Of a DNA stretch of 64,000 nt, positions 57,189-64,000 are shown piece after piece (within the stretch, counting starts at the first letter, position 1; each line of letters opens with the position of its first letter). The DNA lies in the NCBI RefSeq assembly GCF_913773725.1, contig NZ_CAJYGK010000115.1, positions 62,001-126,000 on the forward strand. The letters are read 5' to 3'. The notes beneath the pieces are model-generated. The model did not search any database. It saw nothing but the letters and a program-made list of their open reading frames with translations, and was not told where the DNA came from. The DNA is from an uncultured Aquabacterium sp. GTDB lineage: Bacteria; Pseudomonadota; Gammaproteobacteria; Burkholderiales; Burkholderiaceae_C. The position numbers and the translations under genes were made by a program.

Positions 57189-57421
57189 GGTGGTATGGGC
57201 CTGTTCGCTGGGGCGCCAACATTCTAGGGACCGGCGCGCGTCCCTGGCGGGCAGCGGGGCATCGTGCCTGCTGTCGGTGTTGTCGCTCTTTGTTCCCCCT
57301 GTTTGCGGGGGCATCAGGTGCGAATTGTCAAGCTTGGGGTAGCGCCGCCTGAAGGGTTGTCCTCACAATGAGCCGCAAACGCGCAAAGCGCTCACAACCA
57401 CAACCCCTTCAGGAGGATTTC

Positions 57422-57994
57422 ATGCGATTGATTCCCGCAGCCCTGGCCCTTGCGGCCGTCTTGACCTCGGCCTCGGCCCAGGCGACAGGCTGGACCCACA
57501 CGAAGTCGTGCTGGCCTGACTGCACCACGACCCTCACCTTCTCGTCGATCCTGGACCTGTCGCCGAAGTACGTCTTCAAGGACACCGACGCGGGCGGTGA
57601 TGCCACCGTCACCCCCACTGGCGGTTCGCTCAAGATCGTGGGCGGTCAACTGGGCGTCTACTCCGGCTGGTTCGACTCACCCCACATCGACAAGGGACAG
57701 GCCGTCACCGTGACGTTTGCCGAAGCCGTGGTGCTCAAGGCCTTCGACATGGACAACCTCCTCGGCGGCAAGTTCTCGCTGTCGGTCGACGGCGCAGCCG
57801 CCAAGACCTACTCGCTGTCCAGCTATTCGATCTCGCCGGAGCTGACCGGCAAGAGCTTCACCTTCGGTCATGCCGGCTCCGATTACTCCATCGACTGGCT
57901 CAAGTTCGTCTGCGCCGTGCCCGAGCCGGGCACCTATGGCCTGATGCTGATGGGGCTGGGGGGCCTGGCCTTCGTGCGCCGCCGTCGCGGCTGA
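57422..57994 (+). CDS. PEP-CTERM sorting-domain protein
   Basis: A 190-residue exported protein with a Sec signal (MRLIPAALALAAVLTSASAQA), a beta-rich body with an N-terminal cysteine pair (KSCWPDCTT) and the C-terminal sorting tag VPEPGTYGLMLMGLGGLAFV followed by RRRRG. PEP-CTERM tags are recognised by exosortase (EpsH-type), which cuts and anchors the protein, commonly in biofilm-forming, exopolysaccharide-producing Gram-negative bacteria. No exosortase is in the window. The start is fixed by AGGAGG before the ATG. Function of the body is unknown. Confidence 0.93.
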   Translation: MRLIPAALALAAVLTSASAQATGWTHTKSCWPDCTTTLTFSSILDLSPKYVFKDTDAGGDATVTPTGGSLKIVGGQLGVYSGWFDSPHIDKGQAVTVTFAEAVVLKAFDMDNLLGGKFSLSVDGAAAKTYSLSSYSISPELTGKSFTFGHAGSDYSIDWLKFVCAVPEPGTYGLMLMGLGGLAFVRRRRG

Positions 57995-58016
57995 TCGACT
58001 TCCTCGCTGTCTCTCG

Positions 58017-58043
58017 GGCGCCCTGTCGGGCGCCTTTCTTTTT
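58017..58043 (+). terminator. Rho-independent terminator after the PEP-CTERM gene
   Basis: GGCGCCC (58017-58023) pairs with GGGCGCC (58028-58034) around TGTC, followed by TTTCTTTTT. It lies 22 bases after the stop codon. Confidence 0.9.
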
Positions 58044-58080
58044 GCCATTCAATAAAACGCAGCAAAGCCGTCCGGAAGGC

Positions 58081-58107
58081 TCAAGTTCAGACGTAACAGG
58101 CCGTAAA
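58081..58107 (+). promoter_or_regulatory. Sigma-28 (FliA)-like promoter of the chemoreceptor gene
   Basis: TCAAGTTC (58081-58088), eleven bases, then GCCGTAAA (58100-58107). The enterobacterial FliA consensus is TAAAGTTT-N11-GCCGATAA, so each box matches six of eight with exact spacing. It is 128 bases upstream of the methyl-accepting protein, a typical FliA target class. Confidence 0.7.
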
Positions 58108-58234
58108 CGGAGGTCGTAGCGTCCGAGGGGCGCTGCAGGGCGTCAGTTGGAAGAGCGAGGCGCGACGGGTCAAGCGGAACCGCCCCAAGTGTTTCGCTCC
58201 CTGGTGGTTCACCGGGGTGCTGGAGTAGAGAAGA

Positions 58235-60163
58235 ATGACGGCCTGGATCGCCAACCTCCCTTTGCGGCACAAATTCGTGCTGCTGTGTCTGCTGGCGCTG
58301 TTGATGGCCGCAGCACCGTCGGCTCTGGTGGTGCGGTCGGCGGTATCCGACCTGACGGCGATCGAGCGTGAGCAAGAGGGCATGCAACCTTCGCGCGACC
58401 TTCTGGCCCTGATCAAGCTGATGCAGGAACACCGCGGCCTGTCGAATGCCTTCTTGAGTGGTGACGTCAGCAAGAAGGCCGACCTGGCAGCGCGACGCAG
58501 CAAGCTGGACGTGGCGGTGGGTCAGGCGCAGGCCAGCGTGGATGCGCTGCAAGAGAAGGCCGTCAGCGACAGTGTGACTGCCCTCGCCCGAGACTGGCAG
58601 GTGCTGGCCGAAGAGGTGGCCAGCGGCGTGCTGACACCGGCGGACAGCGTGCGGCGGCACACCGCCCTCGTGAACCGGGGGCTGCTGCTGCTCGAAGACG
58701 TGGCGGCGGTGAGCGGCCTGAGCCTCGACCCCGATGCCGAGCGCTACTTCCTGATTCAGACGGTTTTCCGGGATCTGCCCAGGCTGACCGAGCAACTCGG
58801 ACTGGCTCGCGCGCGAGGTACGGCGATGCTGGTGCGTCAGAGCAGCACGCCGGACGAGCGCCAGACGCTGCAGTCGCTCAAGAGCGTGGCCCTGACCCAC
58901 GCGCAAGACGCCCAGCGCAACCTTGCCCGGGCCGCCGTGGCCCGCAATGGCGAGCCCGTGCCGACCTTCACGCAGGCGGTCGAGCAGGCCCAGGCGGCCG
59001 TGACGCGGGGGGCGGCTTTGATCGACAGCCTGTCGAAGAGCGAGACCCTGCCGGATCTTGCCAGTGGCGACTACTTCCAGGCCACCACCGAGGTGATCAC
59101 GGCCCAGTTCAAGCTCAGCGAGATGGCACTGAGCCGGCTGGACGAACTGTTTGCGCGCAACATCCGTCTGGACCGCCAGATTGTCGGCTTGATCGCGATG
59201 ATCGCGCTGTCTGCCTTCGCGCTGGGACTGTGGGCGGCCGTGCTGATCACGCGCACCACCACCCGCACGGTGGAGGAGGCCATGGCTGCGGCCCGCGCGC
59301 TGACCGCGGGCGACCTGACCCGCACGCTGCACAGCCAGAGCCGCGATGAAATCGGGCAGATGGTCAATGCCATCGGGCAGGCCATCGAGCACCTGAAGCA
59401 GACGATTCTCGGTATCAAGGCAGCGAGCGACTCGGTGGCCACGGCGTCCAGCCAGATCGCGCAAGGCAACCTGGATCTGAGCGCCCGCACGGAAAGTCAG
59501 GCGTCGTCCCTGCAGCAGACCGCTTCGTCCATGGAAGAGATGTCGGCCACCGTGAAGCACAACGCCAGCACGGCGCTGCAGGCCAACGAACTGGCCACGG
59601 CGGCATCGCGTGAGGCCACGCAAGGCGGCGAGGTCTTCGGTCAGGTGGTCAGCAAGATGGCGGAGATCAAGCAGACCAGTGCCCGCATTGCCGAGATCAA
59701 TGCGGTGATCGACGGGATCGCGTTCCAGACCAACATCCTGGCGCTGAACGCGGCCGTGGAGGCGGCCCGTGCCGGTGAGCAGGGACGTGGCTTTGCGGTC
59801 GTGGCAGGTGAGGTGCGGACGCTGGCGCAGCGCAGCGCCCAGGCTGCACGCGAGATCAAGAGCTTGATCAGCAGCAGCGTCGACAGCGTCGAACAGGGTT
59901 ACGAGTTGGCCAGCCACAGCAGCGAATCGATCGAGCGGCTGATCGATCAGGTGCAGAAGGTGAGCCAGCTGATGACCGAGATCGCCTCGGCCAGCGAGCA
60001 GCAGAGCCAGGGGATTGCGCAGGTGAACCAGGCGGTGTCGCTGCTGGATCAGGCCACGCAACAGAATGCGGCACTGGTGGAAGAGTCCAGTGCCGCAGCG
60101 GCGAGCCTGAGTGACCAGGCCTTGCGTCTGCAGCAGGCCGTGGGCCGCTTCACGCTGGCCTGA
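58235..60163 (+). CDS. Methyl-accepting chemotaxis protein
   Basis: A 642-residue chemoreceptor. A first membrane helix (about 10-32) leads to a long, all-helical periplasmic domain (about 35-310) with [12 protein letters not shown], reminiscent of nitrate/nitrite-sensing (NIT) helical bundles. A second helix ([21 protein letters not shown]) leads to a HAMP region, then the cytoplasmic signalling helices. The hairpin tip [20 protein letters not shown] and [20 protein letters not shown] is canonical for CheA/CheW binding. There is no C-terminal CheR-docking pentapeptide (ends GRFTLA). Ligand unknown. The upstream sigma-28-like promoter places it in the motility regulon by inference. Confidence 0.95.
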   Translation: MTAWIANLPLRHKFVLLCLLALLMAAAPSALVVRSAVSDLTAIEREQEGMQPSRDLLALIKLMQEHRGLSNAFLSGDVSKKADLAARRSKLDVAVGQAQASVDALQEKAVSDSVTALARDWQVLAEEVASGVLTPADSVRRHTALVNRGLLLLEDVAAVSGLSLDPDAERYFLIQTVFRDLPRLTEQLGLARARGTAMLVRQSSTPDERQTLQSLKSVALTHAQDAQRNLARAAVARNGEPVPTFTQAVEQAQAAVTRGAALIDSLSKSETLPDLASGDYFQATTEVITAQFKLSEMALSRLDELFARNIRLDRQIVGLIAMIALSAFALGLWAAVLITRTTTRTVEEAMAAARALTAGDLTRTLHSQSRDEIGQMVNAIGQAIEHLKQTILGIKAASDSVATASSQIAQGNLDLSARTESQASSLQQTASSMEEMSATVKHNASTALQANELATAASREATQGGEVFGQVVSKMAEIKQTSARIAEINAVIDGIAFQTNILALNAAVEAARAGEQGRGFAVVAGEVRTLAQRSAQAAREIKSLISSSVDSVEQGYELASHSSESIERLIDQVQKVSQLMTEIASASEQQSQGIAQVNQAVSLLDQATQQNAALVEESSAAAASLSDQALRLQQAVGRFTLA

Positions 60164-60179
60164 CCTGCCGGGTGCGGCT

Positions 60180-60602
60180 TCAGCGCACCAGCAGCACCGG
60201 CGTCTTGCAGCGTGCCAGCACCTGGTTGGTCACCGAGCCCATGACCAGGTTCATCAGGTTGCCGTGGCCGTGCGAGCCCATGATGATGAGGTCGTGCTTG
60301 CCCTTTTCCGCCGTCTTGGCGATGACATCGGGCGCGTGGCCGGTCTTGGTGACGTAGTTGGTGGCCAGGTTGTGCTTGGCCGTGAACTTGCGGATGGGCT
60401 TGAAGACCGCCTCGGCGGTGTCGTCGTAGTACGACTTCAACTGGTCGGCGGGAAACATGGCTGCGGCATGCGGCGGGATGGCCGGCACCACAGTCAGCAC
60501 GGTGAACTCGTGCTGGCCCGTGAGCCATTCGCCGTTGGTCGTGAGCCAGGCCAGCATGCGCTTGGTGTAGGCGCTGCCGTCAACCGGAAGCAGGATCTTC
60601 AT
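60180..60602 (-). CDS. Universal stress protein (UspA family)
   Basis: A 140-residue single UspA domain. MKILLPVDGSAYTKRMLAWL is the N-terminal strand-loop-helix, and the ATP-binding motif GSHGHGNLMNLVMGSVTNQVL (G-2x-G-9x-G-S/T) is intact, so it belongs to the nucleotide-binding group. The family helps survival under starvation, oxidative or respiratory stress. The start is the ATG complementary to 60600-60602, with GAGGT upstream. Its stop is convergent with the chemoreceptor gene, 16 bases away. Confidence 0.94.
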   Translation of the reverse strand: MKILLPVDGSAYTKRMLAWLTTNGEWLTGQHEFTVLTVVPAIPPHAAAMFPADQLKSYYDDTAEAVFKPIRKFTAKHNLATNYVTKTGHAPDVIAKTAEKGKHDLIIMGSHGHGNLMNLVMGSVTNQVLARCKTPVLLVR

Positions 60603-60698
60603 GGATGAAACCTCGTCTGTTGGTCCAGGAATCAGTGTGGGCAAGCGAAGCCGCCCCGGCGTTGACCCCTGTCAAGAGGCCGGCCGCCATGCGCGAGT

Positions 60699-61478
60699 CT
60701 AGACGCTGATGCAGCACAGACCGTCAAACGCGTCGCTCTCGCCCTTGTGGCTGTGGCCCCGTGCGTTGCTCACCACACGGGTGACGCCGCCGGCATGGGG
60801 CACCAGGTAGTCATGCCGGCAATGCAGGTGGCCGTGGATCCACAGTTGCGCGCCAGCCAGCAGGTCGTCGTCGGCATTGCAGAAGCTGGCGGTGCCGGGC
60901 TGGCGGCCATAGCGCGGGTCGGCGCTGCGCAGACTGGGCCCGAAGTGGGTGACGACGACGGTGACGTCCCAGGGCTTGTCTGCCGTGGGCAAGCGGTCCA
61001 GCTCGGCTGCCAGCCAGGCACGGCACCGCAAGGCTTCTTCACGGACAGCGACCGGGTCGAACGGGTTGCCGCCCCGGGTGGAACGCATCACGTTGACGAA
61101 GTAGGACGCGGCCCGCATGGCGCGTGGGCGTTCCTTCTCACCGAACAGGTCGAAATCGCACCACCGCGTGGTCCCTAGAAACCGGATGCGGCGTCCATCC
61201 CGGGCGGCGAGCACGAGGGCATCGCGCTCGAGCATGTGCAGGCCGAGCGCGTCGCAGCGGGCACGCAGGCCGGCAAGGGCCTCGTCCACATCACGCCGGT
61301 CGAACTCGTGGTTGCCGGGCACGAACAGCACCGGCACCGGCCAGTCGGCAAAGTGCTGCAGGCCGGCCCAGGTGCTGTCGACATCGCCCGCCAGCACGAG
61401 CAGGTCCGCCCCCGGCGCGGGCCGGGGCGTGAACACCTCGGTCTCGAGGTGCAGGTCGGACAGCAGCTGGATCTTCAC
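60699..61478 (-). CDS. Metallophosphoesterase
   Basis: A 259-residue calcineurin-like phosphoesterase with all five metal-binding blocks: LLSDLHLE (Asp8, His10), LAGDVDS, VPGNHEFD, VVTHFGPS and IHGHLHCRHD. The subgroup often acts on phosphodiesters or nucleotides, but the substrate is not evident. No signal peptide, so it is cytoplasmic. It lies downstream of the UPF0149 gene on the same strand with a 50-base gap; co-transcription is possible. Confidence 0.92.
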   Translation of the reverse strand: MKIQLLSDLHLETEVFTPRPAPGADLLVLAGDVDSTWAGLQHFADWPVPVLFVPGNHEFDRRDVDEALAGLRARCDALGLHMLERDALVLAARDGRRIRFLGTTRWCDFDLFGEKERPRAMRAASYFVNVMRSTRGGNPFDPVAVREEALRCRAWLAAELDRLPTADKPWDVTVVVTHFGPSLRSADPRYGRQPGTASFCNADDDLLAGAQLWIHGHLHCRHDYLVPHAGGVTRVVSNARGHSHKGESDAFDGLCCISV

Positions 61479-61528
61479 AAGCGATCGGGCCGGGCGCGGG
61501 CGCCCGGTTCAGCGGGCCTGTGCGGCGC

Positions 61529-62248
<720 letters not shown>

Positions 62249-62343
62249 CTTGATTCTGTCCGGTACATGTCCAAACCCGCATTGTGCCGGACATGCCTGC
62301 CCTGTGTCCCGGCGGTCATGCCGTGCACCGGGTCAAGGCATCG

Positions 62344-62364
62344 CGTGCCCTGTCACAGGGCACG
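62344..62364 (-). terminator. Hairpin after the GST gene
   Basis: CGTGCCCTG (62344-62352) pairs perfectly with CAGGGCACG (62356-62364). It begins 10 bases past the minus-strand GST stop and precedes the UPF0149 gene. No T-run follows, so termination is likely but not certain. Confidence 0.5.
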
Positions 62365-62373
62365 TGCACCGGC

Positions 62374-63123
62374 TCAGAACTCGACGTCCAGTTCGTCGAT
62401 GTCGATGGGCTCGCTGCGAGCGGCCTTGAACCACTCCTTCATCTCGGGCTGGGACAGCATCAGGTCGCGGTAGGCGGCGCAGGTGGCGTCGAGCTTGACG
62501 TCGTAGGTGGCAAAACGGGTGCAGACCGGCGCGTACATGGCATCGGCGACCGAGCGCTGGGCGCCAAACAGGAAAGGACCCCCGTAGGTGTCGAGGCACT
62601 CGCGCCAGATGGTGCAGATGCGATCGATGTCGGCCTGCGCACGCGACCAGACCTTGAAGTCGGGGAAGTGGCCGCGCAGGTTCATCGGCAGCGACGAGCG
62701 CAGCGCAGAGAAGCCGGAGTGCATTTCACCGCTGATGGCGCGGCAGTGGGCGCGGGCCTTGGGATCGGCCGGCAGCAGGTGCGCCTCGGGGCAGACCTCG
62801 TTCAGGTACTCGGCAATGGCCAGGGTGTCCCACACACGGATGCCGTTGTGCACAAGGCTGGGCACCAGGATGGAGGAGGACAGCAGCAGGATCTCGGCCC
62901 GGGTGGAGGGGTCATCGGGCGGCAGAACATGTTCGGTGAAGGGCAGGCCGGCAAAGCGCGCCAGCAGCCAGCCCCGCAGTGACCACGATGAGTAGTTCTT
63001 GCTCGTGATGGTCAGCGTGGTGCTGGTGTCGATGCGGCGCGGGCCAGGAGGGGGGGCGGCACGGCTGGTCGTCTTGCGAGCGGCTTTCTCTTTCTTCACG
63101 GGCGCGGTGTCGGTGCTGGCCAT
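62374..63123 (-). CDS. Glutathione S-transferase family protein
   Basis: A 249-residue GST with a basic 35-residue N-terminal extension (KKEKAARKTTSRAAPP) ahead of the thioredoxin-like domain, TITSKNYSSWSLRGWLLARFAG. The NYSSWS serine is the likely glutathione-activating residue. SSILVPSLVHNGIRVWDTLAIAEYL follows as the cis-Pro and gamma-Glu-binding region; the C-terminal helical domain (GEMHSGFSALRSSLPMNLRG) is complete. The start is fixed by GGAG five bases before the ATG (complement of 63121-63123). Substrate unknown. It is divergent from phaZ with 136 bases between. Confidence 0.92.
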   Translation of the reverse strand: MASTDTAPVKKEKAARKTTSRAAPPPGPRRIDTSTTLTITSKNYSSWSLRGWLLARFAGLPFTEHVLPPDDPSTRAEILLLSSSILVPSLVHNGIRVWDTLAIAEYLNEVCPEAHLLPADPKARAHCRAISGEMHSGFSALRSSLPMNLRGHFPDFKVWSRAQADIDRICTIWRECLDTYGGPFLFGAQRSVADAMYAPVCTRFATYDVKLDATCAAYRDLMLSQPEMKEWFKAARSEPIDIDELDVEF

Positions 63124-63259
63124 GGTGTCTCCGTGTGGCGGCCCGGCCTGCGGTGGCAGGCCGGGCGGGTGGCGTGTTTGCAAGCCATGTGCCAAGCGTC
63201 AGCGTGCAATGGCATAGCGCTTGCTCAACTGAGCGCATTGCTGTTCATCACCGCATCCC

Positions 63260-64000
63260 ATGCTCTACACGGCTTATCAGACGCAGCACATGCTGCTTGA
63301 CCCCTGGCGCGAGGCAGCCGGGCGGCTTGCCGACTGGTGGCACGCGGTCTTCCCGGACGCCTCGACCGAGGCCTTGCACGAAGAGAACTGGGCGGGCGGC
63401 CCGTTCGGGCGCAGCCTGGCCGCGGCGGCCGACGTGTTCTCACGGATGCGCATCACGCACCAGCGGCCTGCATTCGGCATCGAGCAGGTGGTGTCACTGG
63501 GGCGCAGCTACGACGTGGTCGAAGAGCCGGTGATGGTCACCCCCTTTGCGACGCTGCTGCGCTTCCGCAAGGAGGGCGCGCCCGAGCAGCCCCGCGTGCT
63601 GCTGGTGGCCCCGATGTCCGGTCACTTTGCCACCTTGTTGCGCGACACCGTGCGCACGCTGCTGCAGGACCACGACGTATTCATCACCGACTGGGCCAAT
63701 GCGCGCGACGTGCCGCTGAAGCACGGGGCCTTCGGCCTGGATCACTACACCGATCACGTCATCCGCTTCCTCGATCGCATGGGGCCGGGATCCCACCTGA
63801 TGGCGATCTGCCAGCCCTGTGTCGCGGCCCTGGCGGCGACGTCGGCCATGGCCCAGGACGCCCATCCGGCCCAGCCGCGCAGCCTGACCCTGATGGCCGG
63901 GCCGATCGACTGCCGGGTGAACCCGACCACCGTCAACGAGCTGGCGACCAGCAAGCCCATCAGCTGGTTCGAGGAGCACATGATCCACACCGTGCCCTGG
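63260..64000 (+). CDS. phaZ: Intracellular polyhydroxyalkanoate depolymerase, 5' part (runs off the window)
   Basis: The first 247 codons of an intracellular PHB depolymerase, which mobilises storage polyester granules. MLYTAYQTQHMLLDPWREAA is the typical opening, and LLVAPMSGHFATLLRDTV is the alpha/beta-hydrolase oxyanion region. HLMAICQPCVAAL carries the lipase-box-like segment in which a cysteine (here in ICQPC) replaces the usual serine, as known from Ralstonia PhaZa1. ITDWANARDVPLKHGAFGL is also conserved. The catalytic Asp and His lie beyond the right edge. It indicates that the organism stores polyhydroxybutyrate. Confidence 0.95.
   Translation, partial: MLYTAYQTQHMLLDPWREAAGRLADWWHAVFPDASTEALHEENWAGGPFGRSLAAAADVFSRMRITHQRPAFGIEQVVSLGRSYDVVEEPVMVTPFATLLRFRKEGAPEQPRVLLVAPMSGHFATLLRDTVRTLLQDHDVFITDWANARDVPLKHGAFGLDHYTDHVIRFLDRMGPGSHLMAICQPCVAALAATSAMAQDAHPAQPRSLTLMAGPIDCRVNPTTVNELATSKPISWFEEHMIHTVPW

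Noticed and set aside
57189-57421. Searched the divergent region between the long uvrA and the PEP-CTERM gene for paired promoters or operators.
   Set aside because: TTGTCA near 57335 has no acceptable -10 at 16-18 bases; nothing else convincing.

Overview
The window is dense, high-GC bacterial chromosome. It reads as a betaproteobacterium of the order Burkholderiales, most likely the Comamonadaceae/Sphaerotilaceae side (Ideonella, Aquabacterium, Leptothrix-like). The clues are the gene order recA-recX-sucC-sucD-terC with pilA nearby, an intracellular polyhydroxybutyrate depolymerase with a cysteine lipase-like box, a PEP-CTERM protein, a double-length UvrA and a split MetH. The genus is inference. 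I see no rRNA, tRNA, CRISPR array, transposase, integrase or phage gene. The two edges cut a glutathione S-transferase (left) and phaZ (right).

Layout. 0-5 kb: GST fragment, DUF898 membrane protein, purB, pyrF, a fumarylacetoacetate hydrolase family enzyme. 5-11.6 kb: a TetR regulator divergent from an exported alpha/beta hydrolase, uvrA, and an exported two-domain protein whose C-terminal half is homologous to PET hydrolase but has lost the catalytic serine and histidine. 11.6-16 kb (minus strand): MetH without its homocysteine domain, a DUF465 protein, a patatin. 16-20.9 kb: recA (LexA box over its promoter), recX, sucCD, a TerC-family protein. 20.9-24.9 kb: a compact phospho-signalling module (Ser/Thr kinase, PP2C phosphatase, FHA protein) followed by a metallo-beta-lactamase-fold phosphodiesterase. 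25-34.4 kb: a type IV pilin behind a sigma-54 promoter, then a tightly overlapped glycan cluster of visibly lower GC (four GT2 transferases, a GT-C-like membrane protein broken by one in-frame TGA, a flippase with a G9 tract, a DUF268 protein and a GT11 fucosyltransferase).

34.4-41.8 kb: tkt and gapA; a subtilisin-like protease with a GlyGly-CTERM-like tail; and on the minus strand an operon SET-domain protein, birA, SPOR protein. 41.8-51.1 kb: topB, preceded by 49 nt of strictly alternating purine-pyrimidine sequence; a beta-CASP hydrolase; msrPQ; an AEC transporter; a GAF protein translationally coupled to a degenerate EAL protein. 51.1-64 kb: a 2025-residue tandem UvrA, a PEP-CTERM protein, a chemoreceptor behind a sigma-28-like promoter, a universal stress protein, a metallophosphoesterase, a UPF0149/SEC-C protein, a GST and the start of phaZ.

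Most metabolic and repair genes are standard. The unusual content is the PETase-family pseudoenzyme, the Z-DNA-prone tract beside a topoisomerase gene, the kinase/phosphatase/FHA module next to pilA, the low-GC glycan island with one nonsense-interrupted gene, and the degenerate EAL protein. No intergenic gap exceeds about 300 bases.
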